A stretch of DNA of 64,000 nucleotides from Penium margaritaceum (lineage: Eukaryota; Streptophyta; Zygnematophyceae; Desmidiales; Peniaceae). Location: assembly GCA_023375785.1 (NCBI GenBank), contig SZWC01001544.1, positions 99,540 to 163,539 on the forward strand, read 5' to 3'. Made by a program: the position numbers and the translations under genes. The notes below the pieces were generated by a model, which saw nothing but the letters and a program-made list of their open reading frames with translations, searched no databases and was not told the DNA's origin. Of this stretch, positions 33,341 to 44,138 are shown one piece after another; the stretch's first letter is position 1; the number at the start of each line of letters is the position of its first letter.

Positions 33341-34780
33341 TCACATCACTTCAACTGAAGAGACGTCTAAGGCAAGGTTTTCGGTGCTTTCTGGGAACCC
33401 TCAAGAAAATCGACAATCAACCAGAGAGTGATGTGTCCGCGGGAGTGGCCGACATCATTTGTGACTTCTCTGATGTATTTGAGCTGCCGCCTGACAGGTT
33501 TCCATCCAGGCGTGCGGTTGGGCACATAATCCCGCTGGAACCTTGAGCAGTACCTCCCTTTCAATCAGTCCACTATTTGAGTCTAGTGGAATGACAAGAA
33601 GTGGAAGCACAGGTCAAGGAGTACCTCTGTAAGGATTGAATCGAGCCAAGCTCTTCATCCTTCGGAGCACATATCATGTTCATGAACAAGAAAGGTCGTG
33701 GCCTCAGAATGTGCCTAGACTTTTGGGTATTGAACAAACTCAGTAAAAAAATCGATACCTGATCCCACACATCAAGGACCTATTTGACCACCTTCAAGGA
33801 GCAAAAGTTTTCACGTCTCTTGATCTATCGTAAGGCTACTGTCAAATCTGGATCACAGAGAAGGATGTACCAAAAATGACATTTAGAACTCATCTCAGAC
33901 ACTACCAGTTCCGAATCCTATGCTGTTGACTGACTAATGCACTTGCGATGTTCCAAGAAATGACAAAGAACATCTTTCGTGCACACCTTGGCAAGTTGGT
34001 CCAGATGCATCTTGACGACATCGTCATTTTTTCTAAGAATTGTGAGGAACATGAGAAAAACTGATGAATAGTGCTCAAAATCATTCATGCTAACTGTTTC
34101 TTTGCAAAGAAAAGCAAGTGTAACTTTTCTTAGCTCGATCTCGAGTGTCTTGGTCATATCATCAGTGACAAAAGAATCCGGGTGGATCCTCGCAAGGTGG
34201 AGTTTGTCAAGCAGTGACCTCAGCTTAGGAAGGTGGGATAGCTCCACTCCTTTTTGGGCCTAGCATATTACTACCGGTGCTTTATATGAGGCTACTCTGC
34301 ATTGGTAAGTCTTCTCACTGCCTTGACCAAGAAGGCAAGTACTTGGTTTTTCTCAACAAAGTGCACCGGAGCATTTGAGACAGATAAGGCAATGTTCATC
34401 CAGGTACCAGTTATAGCACTCCCCGATCCAGCTAAACCTTGGGAAGTATGGTGTGATGCGTCGGTCACACGGATGGGAGCCGTACTTGTACAAGATGGTC
34501 ACCTTGTGGCCTACGAGGGTCAGAAACTCTTAGGCGCAGAGATCAATACACAACTGGGGATCATGAGCTCCTGGCAGTGGTGCATACATTTAAGACATGG
34601 AATTCTAGGGGATGCTATGGCACATCACACTGGTCGCAGACCATAACCCGCTCCTCTACTTCTAGATGCAACTAAACCTCTCTAGAAGCCAGGCACGATG
34701 AAGTAAATACCTGTGTCAATTTACATTCACCTGGGAGTACAAACTTGGATGGGCTTACGTGACTGACCCCTTGATTTGTA
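33341..34780 (+). pseudogene. Element F reverse transcriptase and RNase H
   Basis: RT starts near 33470 with DVFELPPDRFPSRRAVGH, then MNKKGRGLRMCLDFWVLNK (33675-33735), HYQFRILC with LTNALAMFQEMTKNIF (33900-33975) and the active-site block LDDIVIFSKNCEEH (34012-34055). RNase H follows: WEVWCDASVTRMGAVLVQDG and LVAYEGQKLLGAEIN (34440-34550). Fossil, broken. Confidence 0.88.
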
Positions 34781-35877
34781 ATTCATATCACATGAATCTT
34801 ATGGTGGATAACAAGAAATTCACAAACCGGCAGTTTGTGACACTTGTGTCGACGATCACAATGAAACCAAGCCCGTTCCGCCCACCCCCATGACCACTGA
34901 TCAGCGTAAATCCTTTCAAGTACTATGTTTACATGGGTTACTTCATGTACCCTTGGGTTGGTGAACCGATGAACCTTAAACGCTATGGCCTTGTTGAGGC
35001 GGCTGGACTCTATTTGTGTGGGATTCATGTGGCAGTTCCAAATGTCAACAACTTGCAAGAATAGATCATGTTTGAGTTTCACAACCCTCCGACGTTCGGG
35101 CATGTGGGACTAAAGAAGACGGTCCATGCTCGTCGTGAGCACTATTGGTGGCCAGGTTGGAGTACGGACAAGAGAAATTAGTGCAAGATGTGTTATCTAT
35201 GCTTGCGTAACAAGAGCTCCAACAACGCACCAGGTGGGTTCCTCCAACCTCTACAACTACCAGCCAACTAGTGGGAGTCGGTATCCATAGATATCATCAT
35301 GGGACTTCCAGAAACAAAGAAAGGCCATGACGCCATTCTAGTCGTGGTTGACCAAGTAACCGGGATGGCCCATTTCATGCCCACGTTAACTTGGGTCACG
35401 ACTGAAGAAACAACCCGCATGTTCTACGGAGGATAGTGAAGTACTATGGATTGTCTCTACAAATCATCTCTGACTACAATCCGTGCTTTGCCAGCCGGTT
35501 TTGGCTTGCATTACAGGAACAATTTGGGGCACGACAAAGCATGTTTGTAGTGTTTCATCCCCAGACTAACAAGCAGATGGAGTGCGTGAACCATACAGTT
35601 GACCAAATGCTTTGTATATATGTTGACCCAACAATGGAAGATTGGGATGACTACTTGGACGTAAACAATGCGGTGAACGAGTCTATTAGATTTACACTGT
35701 TTCTTCCTCAACCATGGTTGGCATCCGGGGGTACACGCTTCTATGGTGCGGAAGTGATCAGGTACCCTTTGCTGAGGCCTTTGTTGAGCGGATAAGTGTC
35801 CTCTGGCGGGATGCCAAGGCTCACCTACATGGTGCTCGCAGCACTAGAAGGCCTATGCTGATCAGAGACGTCATGAT
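34781..35877 (+). pseudogene. Element F integrase
   Basis: Zinc-finger region near 35090-35215 (GHVGLKKTVHARREHYWWPG, then a C..CL..RNKSS stretch), core VSIDIIMGLPETKKGHDAIL with VVVDQVTGMAHFMP (35280-35385), LQIISDYNPCFASRFWLALQ and FGARQSMFVVFHPQTNKQME (35460-35585). The order and the HPQT block are Gypsy. Fossil. Confidence 0.9.
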
Positions 35878-36290
35878 GTGATGTTTTCCATTGGAGATCC
35901 TGTGTTACTGGGCATACGAAACTTGCGGTTGAAATCACCGGGTGCACGAATGATGTCGCCAAAATGGTTGGAGCCCTGCATAGTCACCCAGAAAGTTGGA
36001 ACGGTGACTCATCGATGGGCCCTCCCACAAGTGATGCGGATCCATGACACCTTCCATGTGAGTCTGCTTATACCCTATACAGCACAGGGGTCTGTTCAGC
36101 CACCCCCTCCGGCTTTCCTTGCCGCAAAAGGCCAGTGTGAGGTACACTACATCCTTGAACACCCTGAACACAATCTGCATACAGGAGTGGTCTAGGAGTA
36201 TTTCATTCACTGGGCCTGTTGTAGACAACAGCACAACACTTGGAAGCCAGAGTCGCGAGTACCGTCTGTAGAAATTGCTGAATACTAGGA
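35878..36290 (+). pseudogene. Element F integrase C-terminus and chromodomain
   Basis: FSIGDPVLLGIRNLRLKSPG starts the integrase C-terminal domain; VMRIHDTFHVSLLIPY is the VFHVS-type block. The chromodomain is seen as CEVHYILEHPEHN followed by EYFIHWACCRQQHNTWKPES (36135-36260), with the aromatic positions of the family. Fossil. Confidence 0.88.
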
Positions 36291-36600
36291 GGAACTAGCT
36301 GCCCGCCGAACCCGACATGCCCTTGGGGGTACCATCTTGGCACAAACCCCCTTGAGAGGATAACGGTACAGGCCCTTGGGCTCGTCATTGTCTTGCTTCG
36401 GATATATTATCACGGGGACGGCTGGAGACCAACATGTTTGTTTGTAAAAGCTGAACAACCTACAAGACTGATTGTACAAAAGCTTAACGTTCTCTCATGG
36501 ACTGGCGCTTCCGTCAACAGAATGAAGAGTTGCATGTACCCTATCTTTTTACAAGTGTAAAAATTGAACCAAGCACGGTTCTTAGCTAAAGGGGGAGGAA
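36291..36600 (+). promoter_or_regulatory. Element F 3' untranslated region and polypurine tract
   Basis: No coding. AAAGGGGGAGGAA (36588-36600) directly precedes the right LTR. A small hairpin (GAACC at about 36566, GGTTC at about 36577) lies close upstream of it. Confidence 0.85.
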
Positions 36601-37072
36601 TGCAACGAAATGATGATTTGAAAGAAATGGGCAATTACATTACAGGAACAGTTTGGGGCACGACAAAGACAGCCTATCGCCATGATTGCACAAGAAATGT
36701 GCAATTGCAACAGGCTGGCTGACCTTCTCCGCCACCAAAGTTTGGAGGTTGTGCAAATTCTTGAAGAAAACTCATAAAGAAACGGCAACCTCCTCCCATA
36801 ACGAACATGTTAGAAAATGCATAGTCGTAAATGCGTCATGGATGTTTTCATCATTTTTTCAAAACAGAGGATGGAAATGATTGAAATAGTAGAAATAAAT
36901 CATTACCTTTAAGCAAAGTAACGACACAGCTTTGAAAGGCACAATGACCCATGATGATTCAGGCAAGGAAAGACCACTCCGAAGATGGAAGACGGACATT
37001 CAGTTTTACACTGATGATTTTTTCAAAGCTCACATAAGTCTTCTGATGCTAAGTCCAAGCTTCTATGTTATC
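36601..37072 (+). repeat. Element F 3' LTR
   Basis: 472 bp, partner of 23651-24106; followed by the target repeat GATGA and then by the resumed RT of element D. Confidence 0.92.
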
Positions 37073-37790
37073 GATGATGTGACCCAGAAACTTGATAGAA
37101 TGACGACCGAAGTTGTATTTTGAGAGTTTTCTGAGAACTTCATCTTTGTAAAATCTTGAGAACTTTTTGGTGGTGTCCATTGTGCTCCTCCGGGGTGCAA
37201 CTGTACACCATGATGTTGTCGCGATGTACAAAGATAAAGTCATTGATTTGTGGACGAAAGATGTTGTTCATCGCCGCCATGAACATTACAACGGCATTTG
37301 TGAGTCCGAACAACATAACCATTAACTCAAAGTACTCATGACTGGTGCAACATGGTGTCTTCTTGACATCCTTATCAGATACGTGGATCTGATGATTGCC
37401 ACTGTCTAGGTCGATTTTGCTCAAAATTTGGGCCGTGCGGAGTTGGTTAAAAAGATTGTTTGCTCGCGGGAGGGGATAGCGGGTTTCATGGTAATGTCCT
37501 GGTCCAGGCACATCCGCATCTCTCCGATTTTATTTAAAAAAAAATTATAGGTGTTGGGCAGGGTGACGTGGAGGGTCTGATGAATCCATGACCGAGCATC
37601 TTGTCCAGCTGCTTCTTGGGTTTGTTCAGCTTGCGATTGCTCATGCGATGGGTCCTTCTCACCGCTGGTTTGATGCCCAGCTTTAGGTCTATTTGATGGT
37701 CGATGTTATGTTGCGGGGCAGCTCTCGGGACATTATTGGAAAAAACACGTTCAAACTCCTCGATGCACTTTGCAAACTCCTTTCGCACGG
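37073..37790 (-). pseudogene. Element D reverse transcriptase, upstream part
   Basis: Minus-strand frames: FERVFSNNVPRAAPQHNIDH (RT start), PLPRANNLFNQLRTAQILSK with IDLDSGNHQIHVSDKDV, YFELMVMLFGLTNAVVMFMA and AMNNIFRPQINDF, then CTPEEHNGHHQKVLKILQR. Fossil, broken. Confidence 0.9.
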
Positions 37791-38400
37791 CTGCAATATT
37801 TTCAGGTGTCGAGGTTGTTGGTGTTGCTTTAGCAGTTGTGATTTCTTCTGCTTTCTATTCTTCCATGTGGACTAGCCTGCTTGAGATCCACATTTCAAGT
37901 ATCGCTTGGCTACTTCCAAAGATGTTGGTTGGTGTTTTGTGGCCGCCGCAACTTCCTCTATTGCTTCGACCTCTATTACTTCCCGCTGCGTCATGGACTA
38001 CTCAACCAGAGATAGGTTTCAATTCTCACTAGTAATGCCAACGTATACAGATCCACTACTCCATCCAACTTGTGGATTGTGCCAGTACAGAAAATCTCAC
38101 CCAAGGATGACTTTATGGTTGCTCATTGGACAAGTCCTCCAGACCATTACATCATGCAGATCTCCAGTTTTCAGTTGGAGTCGCTCATATAGTCGACAGA
38201 TCTTCAGTCTTCCATGGACGGTTTCTCCTTCAAACACCCCTGGTTCACTTTGCAAACCAAGCTTCAGTACCATGTCATTGTTGAAAAAACTGTGAGAAGC
38301 TCCTCCATCCAGTAGTGCCGGTACCATTCTATGAATTTTGCAAACGCCTCAAATTCACTCGTAACAGTATCGCCGGCTAGTCATCCACATACCCCTCGTA
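37791..38400 (-). pseudogene. Element D protease and link to RT
   Basis: Frame 38327-38097: ALLDGGASHSFFNNDMVLKL, the plant Gypsy protease signature also seen in C. The link to RT is less conserved. Fossil. Confidence 0.88.
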
Positions 38401-39560
38401 AAATTTCGTAATCTTAGGTTTGCTCAACCTCGGGGATGCGAGCCGCTCAGATGGGCGATTGGTCGGTGCAGTTTTTTTACCAGACAGGAGCCTCAGTGTC
38501 TACCCTTGCCTTTTGTCGTTCCTCAACTCCTCACTCCTTTTTTACGACTTTCCTCCCTTTTGGCTTGTTCTGGCTACTTTCAGCAATCACACAAGATATG
38601 GTCCGGTTTTTCACAAGTCCAGTAGAGACGTTGATCTTGTTGATCAGGGACGTCAATCTCCATTGGAGATGAGGTTTCTGCTGATTGGGACTTTCCTCTG
38701 CCATGGTAAGAATAGTGGCTTTGAGGTTTCCAACCACTGGATTCCTGCATCGGAGCATTGTAGTCGGCACTGTCTATGTGTTCGGCGATTGTGATCATTC
38801 ACGGAGTATCGTTCTGGATGCCAAAATTAGTGATTGCTTTCCGAGCATGTCGTGTGAGGCCATTGTTATAGTAGAAATACAGTTCATCGAGGGCGAGACT
38901 GGTATTGGCGATAATTCTGCAGAAACACTGATTTTACTCCACCAAACTACACTACCAACGTAGACGTTGGAGTCTGTACCATGTGTTAGACTTCTCAAAC
39001 TGTTTTCCAAAGCGTGCAAGTGTAGCATGCGCAAAGTCCCTCCAGGTCTCCAGTTGCGTGAGGGACTCGTGCCACGTTGGATTGATCTACTCTAGAGAGT
39101 TAGAACGACTGCGGTCGATTATGTAAGAGTGGTCACATATGCTGTTTTCATTCAGCTCCACCGGTCTCTTGCTGCCGTTGGATGTTCTTTAGATCGGACC
39201 ACCAACTCAAAGCCGTGCCACGCAAAAGCGAGGCCACGAGTTCAATTCTCTTTTTTTCGTTGTTGACCCTAGTAGCAGTGAAGTACACGTCCAAACTTGT
39301 CAACCATATCCTGACCGTTGGTCCCTTGGATTTCGCGGGATCAAATGGCTGAGGGAGTGCCGGCCAAATTGGAGGTTCACTTAAGAGTTGAAAGATTCTC
39401 TCGGTGAGTACTGCCTTGTGCACACAAGAATTCCAAAGGTAATCCATTGTTGAATTCAGTTGTTGGAGCAAATGGGTGTTGAGGCTCTTGAGTCCCGACA
39501 ATTCATGGAACAAGTATCTTGATTTGCACTTGTCGGCCGATTCCTCCCATCTTGCCAGGT
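38401..39560 (-). pseudogene. Element D gag
   Basis: Frame 39513-39148: LLQQLNSTMDYLWNS, VRIWLTSLDVYFTATRVNNE and VASLLRGTALSWWSDLKNIQ, clearly the same capsid as in C. Zinc-knuckle remnant near 38580-38625 (KPDHILCDC). Fossil, broken. Confidence 0.88.
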
Positions 39561-39886
39561 GTCATCCTGACGGGTTGTCACAGGGGCGGAGGGTTTGCCG
39601 AGACCGAGGAGTCCGTTCCCAGGTTGGTTTTCGGGTTTTTTGCTACTGCGCCATTGATCGTGAAAGTTATCGCTGCCGTCTGGTTTGCCTGGAGCGTTGT
39701 TGCTCGAGCACTGTTGATCTGCCATTGCCAAAGTCTTTTTTGGTTGCGCTCGCTCCGTTCACTGTTGTTGTCGTAAAGTTTGCAAACTCTTGAATGGTGG
39801 AGATGCGCTGAAGACTTGTGCAAGGTTGTCGCTACGTAGTCAATGCATCGATTTTCCCTCCAGCACCATTGCAATCCAATACCAAG
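39561..39886 (-). promoter_or_regulatory. Element D leader with decayed primer-binding site
   Basis: 39873-39885 on the minus strand (TTGGTATTGGATT) resembles the TTGGTATCAGAGC primer site at the right place beside the LTR. The leader is otherwise featureless. Confidence 0.6.
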
Positions 39887-40439
39887 TGTTACACCAAGCA
39901 AAACGTAGGTGTTTCACATGGATGAGATGTGGGGCAAAAGACGGTTCAGGGTTTTGGGGAAAATGGATAAGTTGTATTAGGAAGTAAGTGTACTTCGATG
40001 ATACGTGTTGAATGAGTCCAAGACCTATACACAATACCAAAAATGAGAATGAGGCAGATGATAGGTCCTTGGCACTTGAGCTGAGCGACAGGTGCGAGGT
40101 CGCATTGTGAGTGGCTACTTCAAGAAGCTCCGCCGAGAAATAGGGGAGCTTCAAGAATACGAGGCACTTCTTTACAGAAGTCCAATATCGTTGAGATTTT
40201 TACCATACAGTATTGAGATATTGATATGGTTCATGACACGTCAATGGACCTTTCTGGAATGTTGCTGAAGTTGTCAGAAACAATTGGAACAAAACACCGA
40301 GGGTCAGTACAGTTGGCCAAAATGTCCTTGGCTGACCAGGGTAAAAATCCTGAAGTCAACGCGATATGGGCCATGAATTTCCATGACAAAAATGGCCACA
40401 CACAAAGAAAAGGGACTGGTTTACGTCAAGGATGTAACA
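39887..40439 (-). repeat. Element D 5' LTR
   Basis: 553 bp from TGTTACACCAAGC to GATGTAACA, partner of 20448-21001. Its outer flank also reads as a purine tract on the minus strand (CAAGGGGGAAAT), as if it were another element's 3' LTR; see findings. Confidence 0.85.
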
Positions 40440-41518
40440 CCTGATTTCCCCCTTGTGCACAGACACAGGTTTTAGGCTTAGAAGAAAATGACATACCTCT
40501 CTCCTTTGTCAAAAGATGGCATGTCGACTTCACATGGCATTCGGTGTCTACATACTCACGCCATTTTTTTTTTTGCCAAACAATCGCAAAATCCTTTGTA
40601 GAAGGGGTTTGTGGTGTTTTGAAGGTGGTTTGTTGGGAGTTTGTATGGGGAGTCCGAGACACCCCATGCGTTGAGAGGGAACCTACTTGGCCCTACTATC
40701 ACACGGTCCAACAGTTGTCCACACAAGAATGGAACCCCATGTGTAATTGGGGGTTGGATTTTTGTTAGTTTTGTATGCCAAACATGGGTTAAAAAATTAA
40801 ACAACATTAAAAAACGGGGAGCTTTTGACTCCTCATTCTTGGTGTGCCTAGGATTCCGGCTGACAGGCATCGGCCAGAATCACCGGCGCTCCATTCTCCC
40901 ACCTCCCATCCCACAGCCCCATTGCAACCTTTTCCATCACAGCCGTCAATCACAAGGGCCTCGATCAGCGGGCGGGTGGGTGGGCTGGTGGGCTGCGAGG
41001 GGAGGCAAGACAGGTGTGGCGGTGGTTGATGAAGTGCCGAACGACATTTTTGTCGTACAAGTCCAACTCTCCCCCACCCCACAATGCTATCGTAGCCCTC
41101 CATTGCGATGGCCACAATGGAGGGCCGTGGTCTAGAACCGCATTCTTGATATCACTACGCTCAAGCAGCGACATGCACCACCGTTCAAGCATAGTGAAAA
41201 CAGGTGGGCAAATGGGACTTTTCATTGCCGGACAGGGGCGGATGGGGCTTATTCTTTGGAGGCAGGTTTGAATGGGGCTTATTGTACGAAGATAGGGATG
41301 GATCAGGCTTCTTGTTCTGAGGTCGGGGTATAAGAGGGTCATGAGCAAAAAACCATGGGGTAATTGGCATTTTCACCAGACCATTTATGCACAGAATCCT
41401 CAATAGATATGCACTATCCACGTTCGGCAAAGTATAAACTCCACATCTAACTGGCGTATGAAAAACCAGATGTTTTAAAAGAACTTGTAATATTAACCAG
41501 TTCACCAAGAAGAACGAG
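40440..41518. other. Gene-free kilobase with a 30-bp tandem repeat
   Basis: No element part or gene recognised. It holds a T run near 40565-40577 and GC-rich, purine-skewed sequence at 40880-41130. The 30-bp repeat at 41211-41340 is listed separately. Confidence 0.5.
41211..41340. repeat. 30-bp minisatellite, four to five units
   Basis: Units start at 41211, 41241, 41271, 41301 and probably 41331 with GGGRCTT-type words (AATGGGACTT, GATGGGGCTT, AATGGGGCTT, GATCAGGCTT). The exact 30-bp spacing gives 10-residue repeats in every frame (for example the minus-strand pattern ending in SPI). No coding role is shown. Confidence 0.85.
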
Positions 41519-41983
41519 TGTTCTACCGAGCGGAACGTAGGTGGTTCACAGGGATGAGGTGCGAGACAGTAGAAAATTCAAAGAGTTGGGACAACGGGAT
41601 GATTTTAGTTAAGCAGCTAGTGTACTTCGATGACAAGTATCGAGTGAGTTGAGCACATCTATACAGTGAAAAAAATCAGAATGAGGCATGTGTTGGGTCC
41701 TCAATGCTCCAGTCGAGCGACCCGTGCCGGGTCGCATTGTGAATGGCTGCTTTAAGAAGCTCCGCCAAGAAGTCGGGTGGCTTTGAGAATATAGATGTGC
41801 GGCTTTCTAACAATCCAGCATCATCGATAAGCTGACTAAGCAGTATCAAAACATCGATACAGTCCGTAATACTTCTGTTGACCATTCTAAAAAGTGGTCA
41901 AAGTTGTCAGAAAACAATGGAACGACCACCAAAGATTGGGGCAGGTGGCCATACGGAATAGAGGAACCCCTTAAGCATCATTC
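41519..41983 (-). repeat. Gypsy LTR fragment of the C/D/G1 family
   Basis: Starts TGTTCTACCGAGCGGAACGT and aligns with the D and G1 LTRs up to the GGGGCAGGTGGCCATAC block near 41955. The LTR end is missing where Copia K begins, and no internal region is attached. It overlaps in content with 49980-50095, so it is not the other half of that LTR. Confidence 0.75.
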
Positions 41984-42159
41984 TGTTTAAGAGGACACGT
42001 TGAATAGAACATAGCACAACCGACGGTCAAAAAGGTAGAGAGATGGAAAAAAACATGTTCGGAAATGTGGAAGTTGAGTTAAACAAATAGAGAAGCGTGT
42101 AGAAGTGGTCTTGCGCACATGCGCACAACTAGGCATACAAGTCTGACCAACCTGCCGGA

Positions 42160-42820
42160 TGTCAATGTGCCGGATGGCAACGATGTAGAAAACGGGTATC
42201 GACATGGGAGGCCACCAACCGCTCTTGGTACTGCAACCGAGATAACATATCACCCTCAGTTTGCAACCTCACAAACGAGAGATCCACACTCTATGTTTGT
42301 TCAGTTCGCGACCTCACAAACTCCGCATGAAGGTCTTTGTTTTCTACCCTTGGTTGGACACTCTATGGGGAGTCACAATGGCAAAAACTGTGAATGGATG
42401 CACGCATGGTGAAGGCTTTTATACTTGAAGAGCTTTGCTAATGCTTACGCTTGTAGTGGCTCCACAGGAGCCAGCCTCAACCTAAGTCCTACTTGGCGTG
42501 TCCTCAGACCGCCACGTATCATTCTCAAGGCAGGCTCTGGTAAGCTTCCTAGAAGCTTTCTGTCCCATTTTGGGTCACAAATGAAACTGCGGTCGTTGCG
42601 GGGTTTGAACCCACGACCCATGAGCTCCAGTGCCTGTTCCAACTAGGCCACAAAGGTGTGTTTCCTATGATGATCTCCAGGGGACATGCCCATTACGGGA
42701 AGTGCATTTCTGGCCTATCTTAGAACAGACCGAGGGAACATTCTCCATAGAGCAGTGCATTCCTTGTCTATCTATGTAGCCAGCCAGCTAGCCAGTGGAA
42801 AAGGTACGTATCATTAAAAA
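42160..42820 (-). repeat. Element J 3' LTR with box A/box B segment
   Basis: About 661 bp, aligned with 45678-46613 and with the L LTR (55607-56253). On the minus strand TGGCCTAGTTGGAAC (42650-42636) and GGGTTCAAACC (42612-42602) fit Pol III boxes A and B about 38 bp apart, as in tRNA genes and SINE heads. The polypurine tract AAGGGAGAGATT follows at 42821-42832. Confidence 0.85.
42600..42655 (-). other. tRNA-like Pol III box A/B segment in the J LTR
   Basis: Contains GTGGCCTAGTTGGAACAGGC (D-arm-like), GGAGCTCATGGGTCG and GGGTTCAAACCCC (T-arm-like). The same segment is in the L LTR (56033-56088), with only the B box side in the right J LTR (near 46418). Either an ancestral SINE insertion in the LTR or an LTR-intrinsic element. 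Confidence 0.7.
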
Positions 42821-42832
42821 AATCTCTCCCTT

Positions 42833-44138
42833 GCACCTCTGTCCAACTCTCATTCACAGGGCTCCATCAATGCCTTGTGACTCACTCTTCCTCTGCTGCA
42901 CTCCTCATGCCAAAACCACGAATGTCTCCATAGTGCAGGTCGATCTCCAGCAGCTTGGTCATGCATTAAGCAAGCATGCTCTTTGCTTCTTAGTGCTGGA
43001 AGTCCACCACATTCTTCATGACTAGGTCACTTGAGTAGTGGTAACGTATGTCAATGTACTTTATTTTCCAGGAGATGATATCATCTTCAGCCATCAAGAT
43101 GGTGCTCATGTTGTCCACGTGTATGACCGTGGCGTCCTTCTATGGCAGTGTTATCTTGCGAATGAAGCTATGCAGCCACTGAGTCTCCTTGCACAAATCA
43201 AACAGAGCAACATACTTTGCCTCAGCTGTGGACATCGAAACACAATCCTGCTTCCCGCTGGCCCATGAGACGGCAACACCATTCAAGATGCACACGTATC
43301 TAGAGGTGGATTTGCGGTCGTCAAGATTTCCTCCCCAGTCGGTGTCAGTTCAGGAGTTCAAGCAGAGGGGGTTCGTACCTTCTTGGCCTACAAGGACGAG
43401 GCCCATGTGACGCGTCTTCCGTAGGTAGCGCAAGATGTGTTTTACTACCTGCCAATGCTGTTGTCCTCGGTTGGCCATGAACCTCCTCACTTCTCCCACA
43501 GCATAGCAAATGTACAAAGAAGTCCCTACCATGGCGTACACGATGCTACCCACTGTGGACTAGTAGGGGATGTCTTGCATCTCCCTTCATTCTGCTTCAT
43601 TGCTTGGCGACATGGAGGCCTTCAGCTTCGTATCGGTCGCCATTGGGGTGCCAACATGTTTGCACTCTTCCATGTGATTTTGCATCAGTACCTCACTGAT
43701 GTGTTTGATTTGGTTGAGTTTGATGGTGCTTGCTTCTCAATTGCGGTGGATGGCGATCCCAAGGTAGTACTCTAGAGGATCCATGTATTTCATCTTGAAC
43801 CTTTTTGCTGAGGTCAGACTTCCACTCATCCGGTAGCTTGACTGAAGACAAGTATATCATCAGATCATCAGTATACAGTGCAACCATCATCAGCCCCCTC
43901 CCATCATGGTGCACGTACATGCTTGGGTCATTCTGATAATGTGCGAAGGAGAGACCGGTCATGAAACCGTTCATCTCTTTGTACCACATCCTTGGGGCTT
44001 GTTTCAGCCCGTAGAGCTCTTTGACCAACTTGCACACCTTGCCCTTGGGAGCTTTGACTCCTTCGGGTATCTCCATCAGCACTTCCTTACCCAGCCTCCC
44101 GTAAAGGAAAGCTGTTGTGATATCCATCTGGTGTATCT
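42833..44138 (-). pseudogene. Element J reverse transcriptase and RNase H
   Basis: Minus-strand frames: MDITTAFLYGRLGKEVLMEI, KVCKLVKELYGLKQAPRMWY, HHDGRGLMMVALYTDDLMIY, then GSIVYAMVGTSLYICYAVGE with a VVKHILRYLRKTRHMGLVL block. RNase H remnants reach down to about 42900. The same blocks are better kept in L. Fossil. Confidence 0.9.

Larger units (their letters stand above)
23651..37072 (+). mobile_element. Element F: Gypsy chromovirus with perfect target duplication, split by N
   Basis: Plus-strand Gypsy element inserted in the RT region of D. LTRs 23651-24106 and 36601-37072 start TGTAACA/TGCAACG with ATGATGATTTGAA nearby and end TATC. GATGA flanks both sides (23646-23650, 37073-37077). 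Order: primer site 24108-24120, leader, gag, protease, RT, RNase H, integrase, chromodomain, polypurine tract 36588-36600. Copia N sits in the gag region. The LTRs differ at roughly a fifth of positions by eye. It belongs to a lineage different from C and D. Broken, many breaks. Confidence 0.93.
20448..40439 (-). mobile_element. Element D: Gypsy chromovirus, split by F
   Basis: Minus-strand sister of C. 3' LTR 20448-21001, polypurine tract, hairpin, weak chromodomain remnant, integrase, RNase H and part of RT up to 23650; the rest of RT, protease, gag, primer site and 5' LTR (39887-40439) lie beyond the inserted element F. LTRs are 554 and 553 bp and differ at roughly a quarter of positions by eye, so it is old. 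The 5-bp flanks do not match. Broken, many breaks. Confidence 0.85.

Noticed and set aside
40965-41348. Minus-strand frame with 10-residue repeats as a possible gene
   Set aside because: The repeat is a 30-bp minisatellite and two different frames show equally regular repeats; no other support.
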